Below the pieces are notes generated by a model, which saw only the letters and a program-made list of their open reading frames with translations, was not told the origin of the DNA and did not search any database. Source: a methanogenic archaeon (GTDB taxonomy: Archaea; Thermoplasmatota; Thermoplasmata; Methanomassiliicoccales; Methanomethylophilaceae). Taken from it: a stretch of 9,782 nt of DNA. Below are positions 1-6,427 of the stretch, piece after piece; positions within the stretch are counted from its first letter, which is position 1; every line of letters starts with the position of its first letter. The stretch spans positions 1-9,782 of the forward strand of contig CADAGG010000037.1 of the NCBI GenBank assembly GCA_902787415.1, written 5' to 3'. The position numbers and the translations under genes were made by a program.

Positions 1-131
1 ATGTCCGTATTTCACGAGACATTCGTAGCATCGAACGTCAGAGCGCAAGAGTTCACGTTGTTCCGGATGGTGTCCGGCGGGGATCTTGGCTCTCCATATC
101 TGAACACACAGACCAGGGCCTGTGTCTTCGG
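1..131 (-). ncRNA. Candidate structured RNA, truncated by window edge
   Basis: Read on the minus strand, this stretch folds into consecutive hairpins. The first pairs 125-120 with 111-106 (6 bp, 8-nt loop). The second pairs 93-84 with 50-40 (10 bp with one bulged C at 45) and encloses an inner hairpin, 77-73 with 67-63. The third pairs 39-32 with 25-18 (8 bp, 6-nt loop, including one G-U pair that is a pair only on this strand). The second and third helices abut directly at 40/39. A leftward TATA box lies about 25 bp before 131, which would place the transcript start near 131-133. I cannot match it to a known RNA family. A few bases around the inner hairpin loosely resemble 5S rRNA loop C, but the third arm is too short for 5S. 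The 3' end lies outside the window. Existence as a transcript is inference from folding plus promoter. Confidence 0.4.
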
Positions 132-151
132 TACTACCCCAGTATCTTGGA

Positions 152-163
152 GTAGTATTTAAC
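152..163 (-). promoter_or_regulatory. TATA box for the candidate leftward RNA
   Basis: On the minus strand the sequence GGTTAAATACTA resembles the archaeal TATA consensus. Its centre near 158 predicts a transcript start at about 131-133. No start codon with an open frame follows closely, which fits an RNA gene better than a protein gene. Confidence 0.35.
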
Positions 164-273
164 CATATCGAACCGGAACTTTTACCTTCCAGCCCGGCGA
201 AACAGTGTCACCGGAATCACAAGCGGATTTCGGCGGTTGCATCGTCTGAACCACCTCATCCCTGGGTAATATT

Positions 274-287
274 TAAGACTTGTCTTA
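274..287. repeat. Short inverted repeat past the MFS gene 3' end
   Basis: TAAGACTTGTCTTA is a 6-bp inverted repeat with a 2-base centre, 8 bases past the MFS stop codon. It overlaps a second minus-strand TATA-like stretch (267-280, CTTAAATATTACCC). It could be a protein-binding site or a weak end-of-transcript structure; the loop is too short for an ordinary hairpin terminator. I see no gene in the rest of 164-295. Confidence 0.25.
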
Positions 288-295
288 CAGGGGTT

Positions 296-1483
296 TCAGA
301 GGCTGTTCTCTCTGCCCGATTCGGCGTTCTCACGTATCCTGCGGATCAGCCAAAGATAGGTGAAAAGGAAGGCGGCCAGCGCGAATACCGAGGCCACGAA
401 GCCGATGTCGTTCACCGACCGCATGTCGATGACTATCCCTCCCACGATGGATCCCGATGCGATTCCCGCGTTGAAGATCCCCGACTGCAGGGACATGGCC
501 ACGGGCGCCGCATCGAACGGAGCAGCGCGTAGGGTCTCGTTCTGAGAGATCACGCAGAACAGGGTGTAGCACATCCCCCACAGCGCACAGAGGGCCATCA
601 GGAGCACGGCATTGTCGAGGGCGAGACCGAACATGAGCATCGACAGCCCCGAGAACAGGAGCACCGCGGGAACGATATGATACCTCGACCGGTCGTAGAA
701 CTTGGTGAAGATGATGCTGCCCGCGATCCCCGCGATACCGAACACCGTGAGGGCTACCGTCACCGAACCCTCCGAAAGTCCCGCCGCTTCGAGCAGGAAG
801 GGCTCGATGTAACTGTAGCAGGTGAAATGGCCGGTGACGAACACTACTATCATCACATAGACCCCCACCAGCACCCTGTTGCGGTAGATGTCAGGCATCC
901 TCTTCACCGTGAAGGTGCCCGGATTCCTGATCTGCGGGAACACGGCCGTCAGGAGAAGCAGGGTGAGCACGGAGACGGCGGCGATGGTGAAGAACGACAT
1001 CCTCCAGCCCATCGCGAGCCCGATGACCCTTCCCAGGGGGAGCCCCAGGATCATGGCCACCGAGGTGCCCACCGCCATCACGCTGAGGGCGAAACGGTGG
1101 TAACGGAACTCCACCACGCTCACCGCAAGCGGTGCAGCGATGGACCAGAAGACCGAATGCGCCAACGCCACCCCGATACGGGAGGCCATGAGCATCCAGT
1201 AGGAGGTGGATATCCCCGACAGGAACTGGAACACGGTGAACGTCAGAACGGCCGTGAGGAGCATCGGGCGGTAGTCCACCTTCCTGAGGAGGAGCATCAG
1301 CGGCAGGGAGCATATCGCCACGGCCCAGGCATAGAACGAGATGATCAACCCGGTCTGCGATTCGGAGGTGCCGAAATCGTCGGCGATGCTGGTCAGCAGG
1401 CCCACCGGCATGAACTCGGACATGTTGAAGATGAAGACGGAGACCGTCAGTCCGATGAGCGGCAGCCACTGCCTGAATGCCAT
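296..1483 (-). CDS. MFS efflux transporter, DHA1/AraJ (SotB-like) family
   Basis: The 395-residue protein is the usual length for a 12-helix major facilitator and is hydrophobic almost throughout. The N-terminus (residues about 8-32) has the pattern of the AraJ/SotB group of proton-driven sugar or drug exporters, with FIFNMSEFMPVGLL in helix 1 followed by a loop and QTGLIISFYAW in helix 2. A motif-A-like loop (RKVDYRPM) follows helix 2, and a second conserved stretch, GLPLGRVIG, lies in helix 5. It sits in the inner membrane; the substrate cannot be read from sequence. The start ATG at 1483-1481 is about 25 bp from a TATA-like stretch, so the mRNA is probably leaderless. It diverges from the Sel1 gene. 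Family assignment is firm; sugar versus drug export is open. Confidence 0.9.
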   Translation of the reverse strand: MAFRQWLPLIGLTVSVFIFNMSEFMPVGLLTSIADDFGTSESQTGLIISFYAWAVAICSLPLMLLLRKVDYRPMLLTAVLTFTVFQFLSGISTSYWMLMASRIGVALAHSVFWSIAAPLAVSVVEFRYHRFALSVMAVGTSVAMILGLPLGRVIGLAMGWRMSFFTIAAVSVLTLLLLTAVFPQIRNPGTFTVKRMPDIYRNRVLVGVYVMIVVFVTGHFTCYSYIEPFLLEAAGLSEGSVTVALTVFGIAGIAGSIIFTKFYDRSRYHIVPAVLLFSGLSMLMFGLALDNAVLLMALCALWGMCYTLFCVISQNETLRAAPFDAAPVAMSLQSGIFNAGIASGSIVGGIVIDMRSVNDIGFVASVFALAAFLFTYLWLIRRIRENAESGRENSL

Positions 1484-1502
1484 GTCTGCGTGAGTCCGTT
1501 CT

Positions 1503-1519
1503 TGTATATTACTATAAAG
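1503..1519. promoter_or_regulatory. Shared divergent TATA region (MFS / Sel1)
   Basis: The AT-rich stretch TGTATATTACTATAAAG lies between two divergent genes. Read leftward, its centre is about 25 bp before the MFS ATG. Read rightward, the TATAAAG part predicts a start near 1541, just ahead of the Shine-Dalgarno at 1550-1554. One short region may therefore serve both genes. Confidence 0.4.
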
Positions 1520-1549
1520 AAAGGAATAGGGTGTACGAACTGTATTTTA

Positions 1550-1569
1550 GGAGGTACCCGATTCGGGTA
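1550..1569 (+). promoter_or_regulatory. Shine-Dalgarno followed by perfect palindrome before Sel1 start
   Basis: GGAGG (1550-1554) lies 22 bases before the Sel1 ATG, too far for normal spacing. Between them is TACCCGATTCGGGTA (1555-1569), a perfect 7-bp inverted repeat around one base. As DNA it could be an operator just past the transcript start. As RNA a hairpin with a slightly larger loop would bring the Shine-Dalgarno closer to the ATG. Which applies is not decidable here. Confidence 0.4.
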
Positions 1570-1576
1570 TGATAAC

Positions 1577-2362
1577 ATGTCCCCCCAGATACCCGAACCC
1601 ACCGAACTGCACCAGTTCCTCGTACCCGAGACCGTATGGGAAACCTATCAGAGAGCCAAGTCCGGCAACGCCGAGTCGCAGTATGCGATGTACGCCGTTT
1701 ACCGCTACGGAAGGGGAGTCGATGTGGATCCCGTGCAGTCGGCGGCATGGTGCCTGCTCTCTGCGGAGCAGGGCTACCCCGATGCGCAGACCGCACTTGG
1801 TGTGATATTCAACAACGGAGAGGGTGTAGAGCAGAGCTGTACGGAGGCCGTGAAATGGTTCACCAAGGCAGCGGAGCAGGGGGACGTCTACGCTATGGAC
1901 AATCTTGCTGCGGCGTACTACTACGGTGACGGGGTCGAGAAGAGCTTCTCCGAGGCCGTGAAATGGTGGACCAAGGCGGCAGAGGACGACCATGCGGATT
2001 CCCAGCTGAAACTGGCCACCGCATACTATCTCGCCGAGGGCTCCGACAGGAACGTCCCCGAGGCGATCAAGTGGTTCAAGAAGTCCACCGAGAAGCACAG
2101 CAGGGATGCCATGCGCTCGCTCGGTAAGATCTACCGCGAAGGCGACGGGGTCGAGAAGGATGCGGCCGAGGCGCTCAAGTGGTACAGCCTGCTCGCCAAG
2201 GAAGGCGACGGGGAGGCACAGTTCATCGTGGGCGAAATGTACCTCGCCGGCGAGGGTACCGAGGCCGACAGGGACGCTGCCATCAACTGGTTCAGGCTGG
2301 CGGCCGAATACGACTATGACCCAGCACTCGAAAAACTGAAAGAACTCGGTGTGGAAGAGTGA
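1577..2362 (+). CDS. Sel1-like repeat (TPR-like) protein
   Basis: The 261-residue protein consists of a short lead (1-33) and six tandem Sel1 repeats of 36 residues, roughly 34-69, 70-105, 106-141, 142-177, 178-213 and 214-249. They show the family pattern of A-x3-L-G-x2-Y, then a G-x-G-V turn, then E-A-x-K-W-(F/Y)-x-x-A-A-E. Such arrays form alpha-solenoid scaffolds for protein-protein contacts. No signal peptide or membrane segment is visible, so it is probably cytoplasmic. The frame stays open far upstream because it runs antisense to the MFS gene; ATG 1577 is chosen as the first start after the promoter and the GGAGG site, and because homology begins just after it. The partner and the process served are unknown. 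Confidence 0.85.
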   Translation: MSPQIPEPTELHQFLVPETVWETYQRAKSGNAESQYAMYAVYRYGRGVDVDPVQSAAWCLLSAEQGYPDAQTALGVIFNNGEGVEQSCTEAVKWFTKAAEQGDVYAMDNLAAAYYYGDGVEKSFSEAVKWWTKAAEDDHADSQLKLATAYYLAEGSDRNVPEAIKWFKKSTEKHSRDAMRSLGKIYREGDGVEKDAAEALKWYSLLAKEGDGEAQFIVGEMYLAGEGTEADRDAAINWFRLAAEYDYDPALEKLKELGVEE

Positions 2363-2371
2363 TGGGATATA

Positions 2372-2397
2372 GCCCTCCGCAGGATTCGGCGGAGGGC
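2372..2397. terminator. Hairpin terminator between convergent genes
   Basis: A perfect 9-bp GC-rich stem (GCCCTCCGC with GCGGAGGGC, 8-nt loop) begins 9 bases past the Sel1 stop and lies between the convergent Sel1 and ddc genes. Short T-runs follow on the plus strand (CTTT, then ACTTTTC near 2417-2421). It could serve both directions. Confidence 0.55.
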
Positions 2398-2428
2398 GTT
2401 CCCGTGCTTTGTAAAACTTTTCATCCGT

Positions 2429-3877
2429 TCAGAGGAGTGAGGACTCGAGTTCCTTGATCCTCTTGATGATCGCATCGATCTGGGTATGTTCCAGATTGGG
2501 ATTGAGGAGGGTGAACTTCAGCATGACGCGGCCGTCCATGACGGTCTGTCCGATGACGGTTCCCTCGCTGAGGAGCAGGCGCCTGACCTTCTTGTTGACC
2601 TCGTCCCCGCTCTTCAGTGCGAACACCACGGAGGACAGCTCCGGTTCGACGGGTGCCATGAATGCAGGATCCTCGGAGATTCTCTTGTAGAAGTACATCG
2701 CATTGCCGACTGCCGTATCGATTATCTTCCCGTATCCGTCAACTCCCCTGGTCTGGAACGCCATGAATACCTTGAGCGCATCGAAGCGGCGGGTGGTCTG
2801 CATGCTCTTGCCGACGAGATTGATGTAACCGTCCTCCTCGTCCTCCTCGCGGTTGAGGTAGTCCGCATGGAGCTCGAAGCATTCCAGGAGCTTCCTGTCC
2901 TTCACCAGGATGGCGGAACAGGAGATGGGCAGCAGGAACATCTTGTGGAAGTCCACGGTGATGGAATCGCAGATGGAAATGGCTTTGATCCTGTCTCTGA
3001 ACTGCCTGCTCATGATGAGTCCGGAACCGTAGGCGGCATCGGCATGCAGGTGCATGCCGTACCTGTCGCAGAGTTCCCTCATGCCGACGGCATCGTCGAT
3101 GGATCCGAAGTCGGTGGTACCGAAGGTGGCCACCGCGCAGTAGGGGTAGAGTCCGGCAGCGACGTCCTCCTCGAGCATCTTGGCGAAGGCCTTGACGTCG
3201 ATCCTGCACTTGGAGTCCACGGGGATCTTCCGGACGGCCTGGTAGCCCATGCCGAGGATGTGGCTCGCCTTGTCCATGGAGAAGTGCGAGATCTCGGAGG
3301 TGTAGATGCGGAGCTTGGTGTACTCCGGGGGAAGGCCGTTCATCTTGACATCCCAGTTGAACTTCCTGGCACAGTACCAGTCGCGGGCCGCGATGATGGC
3401 GGAGATGTTGGACTGGGAGCCTCCGGAGGTGATGCATCCGTCCCCCTTCTCGGGATCGAATCCGTACAGTGCCAGCAGGCCGTGGATCATGCTCTCTTCG
3501 AGCTCGGTGGCGGCGGGACCCTGGTCCCAGCTGTCCATACTGTCGTTGAAGCATGCGATGATGAGCTCGGAGCAGATGGTCTCGGTGAGCACCGGCGAAT
3601 GCAGGTGCGGCATGTACTTGGTGGACCAGGTGCGGAGCAGGTGGGGGAGGATCTCCTTCTCGGTCTCCTCCAGCACCTTCTCGAATCCCTTGCCCTGCTC
3701 GGGGAGGAATCCCAGCGCACCGATCTTCTCCCTCAGCTCGTAGGGGCCGATTCCGGAGAACGCGCTGTCGTCCGAGAATGAGTTGAAAATGGCGGAGAGG
3801 GTCTCCCGGATCATCCGGGAGAATCTCTCCTGTATCTCTTTCGAATCTGACAGGAGGACCGGGTCAGTGGCAGACAT
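2429..3877 (-). CDS. ddc: L-2,4-diaminobutyrate decarboxylase (PLP group II)
   Basis: This 482-residue pyridoxal-phosphate enzyme would decarboxylate 2,4-diaminobutyrate to 1,3-diaminopropane. Visible group II decarboxylase motifs are TSGGSQSN (150-157, phosphate binding), the ring-stacking histidine in SEISHFS (about 198), HADAAYGSG (278-286, with the aspartate that pairs with the pyridine nitrogen), and VDFHKMF with the Schiff-base lysine K312. The stretch HADYLNREEDEEDG (about 337-350) is typical of the diaminobutyrate/glutamate/tyrosine decarboxylase set, and length and the neighbouring dat favour diaminobutyrate. The start overlaps the dat stop by 14 bases, with a GAGGT ribosome site at 3890-3886 inside dat. 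All catalytic residues are present, so this gene looks intact. Closely related enzymes act on other amino acids, so substrate rests partly on the operon. Confidence 0.88.
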   Translation of the reverse strand: MSATDPVLLSDSKEIQERFSRMIRETLSAIFNSFSDDSAFSGIGPYELREKIGALGFLPEQGKGFEKVLEETEKEILPHLLRTWSTKYMPHLHSPVLTETICSELIIACFNDSMDSWDQGPAATELEESMIHGLLALYGFDPEKGDGCITSGGSQSNISAIIAARDWYCARKFNWDVKMNGLPPEYTKLRIYTSEISHFSMDKASHILGMGYQAVRKIPVDSKCRIDVKAFAKMLEEDVAAGLYPYCAVATFGTTDFGSIDDAVGMRELCDRYGMHLHADAAYGSGLIMSRQFRDRIKAISICDSITVDFHKMFLLPISCSAILVKDRKLLECFELHADYLNREEDEEDGYINLVGKSMQTTRRFDALKVFMAFQTRGVDGYGKIIDTAVGNAMYFYKRISEDPAFMAPVEPELSSVVFALKSGDEVNKKVRRLLLSEGTVIGQTVMDGRVMLKFTLLNPNLEHTQIDAIIKRIKELESSLL

Positions 3878-5213
3878 CGGCGTCGACCTCTTTGACCGAC
3901 TTCTCGAAGATGGAAAGCGCGGTCTTGATCTCGTCGTCGGTGATGTTGAGAGCGCAGAGGCACCTCATGACGGAGCCGTTGCGTCCTCCCTTCTCCATGA
4001 TGAGTCCGTTCTCGAGGCAGCGGCGCTGCACCTTGAGTGCGACGTCTCCTCCGGGTACGGGGTGTCCCATGATGTCCTTGGGTCCGTTGGGGTCGATGAA
4101 CTCGATACCGAGCATGAGTCCCTTTCCGCGGACATCTCCGATGATGGATACCTCGTCCTTCAGTTTGAGCAGACCCTCCTCGAGGATCTTTCCCTTGCGG
4201 GCGACATCAGCGAGGAATGCTGGGTCTTGGAGTTTCTTGAGGACCACGGTTCCTGCCACCATAGCGAGCTGGTTGCCGCGGAAGGTTCCTGCGTGGGCTC
4301 CGGGGCCCCAGGTGTCCAGGTCCTTGTCGTACACGACGACGGCCAGGGGCTGGGTTCCTCCGATGGCTTTAGAGATAAGGATGACGTCGGGAACGATTCC
4401 GGCATGCTCGAAGGCGAACACCTTTCCGGTACGTCCCATACCGCACTGAATCTCGTCGCAGATCATGGGGATGCCAAGCTCCTAGGTGATCCTGCGGACG
4501 GCCTGCAGGAACTCGACGGGTGCGGGGACCACTCCTCCCTCTCCCTGGATGGGCTCGAGGATAATTGCTGCGGGCTTGGTCACTCCGCTCTCGGGGTCCT
4601 TGAGAAGACGCTCGAGGTAGGCGATACAGGCCCTGGTTCCTGCCTCTCCGCCGATGCCCATGGGGCAGCGGTAGGAGTAGGGGTAGGGCATGAACTGCAC
4701 GCCGGGCATGATGTTCTGCACGTGGTTCTTCGCGGTGCAGTTACCGGTGAGCGCCATGGGTCCGTGGCCCATTCCGTGGTATCCTCCGGAGAATGCGATG
4801 ACGGTTCCCCTGCCGGTAGCTGTCTTGCAGAGCTTGATGGCGGCGTCGGTGGCGTCGGTTCCCGAGGGGGAACAGAACTGGACCTTGGCCCTCTCTGCGA
4901 ATTCCGGAGGGAGAATCGAGAACAGATTCTCCAAGAACATTTCTTTCGTCGGAGTCATGATGTCCAACGCGTGGAGGGGTGCTCCGGACTGGATGAGATC
5001 GACCATGGCCTGGTTGACCTCATCGTTGTTGTGGCCGAGTGCGAGCGTACCCGCACCGTTGAGGAAATCGAGATAGCGTTTTCCCTCAACATCCTCCACC
5101 CAGCATCCTTTGGCCTTGGCTAACGCGATCGGGAACTTACGCGGGTAGCTCCTGGCGGATGACTCAAAAACCGACTGACGGTCAATGAAGTACTGGTTAG
5201 TGTTCTGGTTCAT
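3864..5213 (-). CDS. dat: Diaminobutyrate-2-oxoglutarate aminotransferase with in-frame TAG (possible pyrrolysine)
   Basis: This class III PLP aminotransferase interconverts aspartate 4-semialdehyde plus glutamate and 2,4-diaminobutyrate plus 2-oxoglutarate. If codon 244 (TAG, 4484-4482) is read through, the product is 449 residues, the normal family length. Motifs lie on both sides of TAG in one frame: [13 protein letters not shown] (115-127), GGYHG (143-147), EPIQGEGG (220-227), TAG at 244, then [12 protein letters not shown] (252-263, with D253 for the pyridine nitrogen), the PLP lysine K282 in ISKAIGG, and HAGTFRGN (307-314). Ending at TAG would leave 243 residues without D253 or K282, which would be inactive. 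The N-terminal [15 protein letters not shown] and the PYPYSYRCP stretch (177-184) are typical of the bacterial Dat type rather than EctB. Its neighbour ddc is the usual Dat partner. The alternative is a nonsense-mutated pseudogene. The probably leaderless start is ATG 5213. Confidence 0.85.
4482..4484 (-). other. In-frame amber codon (Pyl or nonsense) in dat
   Basis: The codon reads TAG between ACC (Thr243) and GAG (Glu245) and is flanked by RRIT and [10 protein letters not shown]. The frame is identical before and after, so a frameshift is excluded; one base substitution explains it. In homologues as I remember them the position is a variable polar residue (Gln, Lys or Arg) on a surface helix; CAG or AAG to TAG is one step. 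A small hairpin (4443-4427, 5 bp) lies 38 bases downstream; I see no strong stem-loop immediately after the codon like that described in methylamine methyltransferase mRNAs. Confidence 0.9.
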
Positions 5214-5235
5214 TAAATGCGTGGACTAAAAGCAT

Positions 5236-5247
5236 TGCTTAAGAACT
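5236..5247 (-). promoter_or_regulatory. Weak TATA-like element before dat
   Basis: On the minus strand AGTTCTTAAGCA is centred about 28 bp before the dat ATG. No Shine-Dalgarno precedes that ATG, so a leaderless dat-ddc transcript is likely. The match to consensus is poor. Confidence 0.3.
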
Positions 5248-5593
5248 TTTTTCTCGGGGGGGTTTTCGCATTTTCCAAAATTGCCCTGTTTTATTCACAG
5301 GGGGTAATTATGGGGAAAAACGGGGCTTTTTTTCGAGTCGGCCCGAACCTTGAGAGCCTACCCGGAGGGGATATCGCACACGCGGACGGGGGCGGCGGAC
5401 GGGTCCCGAAAATGATGGATTGGAAAATGTGACCTGAGTCATCATATCCGATATCTGGAAAGTCCATGCGTTCAGAGAGGGCAACACGAGGGCTGTGTGT
5501 TAGGTTATTATTTAATGTTAACTATAACTAAAAAATTAGATGTAGACCGAACCAGAATTCCAGCCTTCAACAGACCAATTTTAATGTAATAAC
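5248..5593. other. Non-coding stretch with G/T tracts and small repeats
   Basis: No supported gene lies here. A 71-codon open frame (5217-5432, plus) has no recognisable domain. Visible structure includes a G7 run (5254-5260), a 6-bp hairpin (5284-5289 with 5297-5302, 7-nt loop), a T7 run at 5327-5333, and GCGGACGGG twice (5382-5390 and 5395-5403, 13-bp period). From about 5500 to 5590 the base composition becomes clearly AT-rich, with a TATA-like TTATTATTTAATG. Together with the tRNA relic that follows, this reads as an eroded insertion junction. Confidence 0.4.
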
Positions 5594-5644
5594 AAAGCGT
5601 GGAAAGGGGGACACACGGACCCCGATGTCCAGATGGTTAAGTCT
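5594..5644 (-). pseudogene. Degenerate copy of the tRNA-Ser 3' part (candidate att relic)
   Basis: Positions 5594-5611 match 6428-6445, the end of the tRNA-Ser gene, at 17 of 18 bases and in the same orientation; the single difference is A at 5604 versus G at 6438. Similarity fades beyond this but continues. The T-arm region (GGACCCCGA here, GAACCCTCGA in the tRNA) and the anticodon-stem pieces CAGAT and AGTCT occur in the same order, while the long variable arm is missing. Such a partial 3' copy is what integration at a tRNA 3' end leaves behind. It could instead be a decayed second tRNA gene. Confidence 0.5.
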
Positions 5645-5672
5645 TAGATTTTTCAAAGGGGTTTTTCATACC

Positions 5673-5686
5673 TTCGAATTTCGAAT
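5673..5686. repeat. Tandem TTCGAAT repeat, candidate operator
   Basis: TTCGAAT occurs twice head to tail (5673-5679 and 5680-5686); each contains the 6-bp palindrome TTCGAA. It lies about 60 bp before the antitoxin gene, and RelB/DinJ-type antitoxins are known to bind short palindromes in front of their own operon. Binding here is inference. Confidence 0.25.
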
Positions 5687-5744
5687 CGATCTTTTTCCAA
5701 TATCTGGGTGCGAACAGGGTCCGAAAGCATGATGGAGATAATTT

Positions 5745-6080
5745 ATGTACTGCAGTTGCATTACATTACTGATGAATGCGGAAATCGTCTCCAACGAGCC
5801 CAAGACCGGAACATTCCAGATGAGAATCAACCCTGAGTACAAGAAACAACTGGAGGAATTGTTCGCCAGATGTGGGATGACCCTTTCCGAGGCTACGAAT
5901 GTGTTCTTCCAAATGGCCCTGACTACAGGCGGTCTCCCGTTCAACGTCAATTCTGACCCGAAAGTGATACTTAGCGACAGATCGGTGACATACCTGGAAC
6001 GTGAATTCAGGAAAGGTCTGGAATCCGCAGAAAAGGATGGCTGGATCCCAGAGGATGCCATTCGCGCTAAGTACAGGTGA
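5745..6080 (+). CDS. RelB/DinJ-type antitoxin (ribbon-helix-helix)
   Basis: This 111-residue protein would neutralise the downstream toxin and repress the pair. From the first ATG, residues 23-28 (TFQMRI) form the expected DNA-binding strand. They are followed by two helices, 30-43 and about 46-60 (MTLSEATNVFFQMAL), then GGLPF, a hallmark of the RelB/DinJ family. The charged C-terminal part (about 80-111) would wrap the toxin. ATG 5745 has GGAG at good spacing (7 bases). ATG 5772 (giving 102 residues starting MNAEIV) drops an unusual Cys-rich lead and would follow the TATA-like GATAATTTATG at 5737-5747, so it is a real alternative. It ends 6 bases before the toxin ATG. The cassette is visibly AT-richer than the core genes around it. 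Confidence 0.8.
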   Translation: MYCSCITLLMNAEIVSNEPKTGTFQMRINPEYKKQLEELFARCGMTLSEATNVFFQMALTTGGLPFNVNSDPKVILSDRSVTYLEREFRKGLESAEKDGWIPEDAIRAKYR

Positions 6081-6086
6081 ATTCGG

Positions 6087-6419
6087 ATGAGGATTCAGTA
6101 CTCTCCGGAATTCGATCGTAGATTAGATACGTTTTATTCGTACATAAGGGACGAACTGAAGAGCCCTCAATCGGCGGTTACCAATGCCAATCGCATCTTG
6201 GATCAGTGTTCACTCTTGGCAATCATGCCTAGGATGGGGGCGGAAATCCATACCGAGGATGGTATTGGTACGGGAATTAGGATGTTATTCCTGGAGAATC
6301 ATGTGGCTTTGTACCGCATTTCAGAGGACTTTATCGAAATTGTAACACTTTTAGATGCAAGAACCAAGGAATTCACCGAGATTCTGAAGGAAATAAGAAC
6401 GGGCGTTTTCGATCAATGA
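6087..6419 (+). CDS. RelE/ParE-family toxin
   Basis: This 110-residue protein has the layout of the RelE/ParE superfamily: an opening strand (MRIQYSPEFDRRLD), a helical hairpin (about 10-50) ending in IMPRMG, then strands including GIRMLFLENHVALYRI (about 68-83) and IEIVTLLDARTKEF near the C-terminus. ALYRI followed by a V-x-L-L-D-A-R segment is typical. RelE members cut mRNA on the ribosome and ParE members poison gyrase; the sequence alone does not settle which. It is co-transcribed with the antitoxin (6-bp gap, GGTGA ribosome site). Its stop lies 12 bases from the convergent tRNA-Ser gene end, so the pair sits exactly between the tRNA and its relic copy. Confidence 0.8.
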   Translation: MRIQYSPEFDRRLDTFYSYIRDELKSPQSAVTNANRILDQCSLLAIMPRMGAEIHTEDGIGTGIRMLFLENHVALYRISEDFIEIVTLLDARTKEFTEILKEIRTGVFDQ

Positions 6420-6427
6420 TTTGGTAA

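Noticed and set aside
1..131. 5S rRNA
   Set aside because: A few bases resemble loop C and a bulged helix II, but the third arm is only 22 nt, the loop E motif is missing and helix III would not pair as in 5S.
1..192. Minus-strand frame open from about 192 to the window edge
   Set aside because: It has no ATG and no usable GTG or TTG near its beginning, no recognisable motif, and it coincides with the paired structure that better explains the stretch.
677..1576. 300-codon open extension in frame with the Sel1 protein
   Set aside because: It lies antisense to the MFS gene, has the His/Asp/Glu-rich composition of an antisense frame, and is preceded by no promoter; homology starts only after ATG 1577.
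2486..3781. 431-codon plus-strand open frame
   Set aside because: Antisense shadow of ddc; low-complexity Gly/Val/Asp/Glu/Leu composition and no domain.
4427..4443. Pyrrolysine insertion element after the dat TAG
   Set aside because: The only neat stem-loop is 5 bp and 38 bases downstream; such hairpins are common by chance, and a special element is not strictly required for TAG decoding.
4482..4484. Frameshift or assembly error as cause of the dat interruption
   Set aside because: Both halves are in the same frame and no residue is gained or lost around the codon, so only a substitution is needed; an error in a single base cannot be fully excluded without reads.
3783..5123. 446-codon plus-strand open frame opposite dat
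   Set aside because: Antisense shadow of dat created by GC-rich codon use; the minus strand has clear aminotransferase motifs.
5217..5432. 71-codon plus-strand open frame
   Set aside because: No recognisable domain, no ribosome site, and the composition follows local G and T tracts; no neighbour suggests a role.
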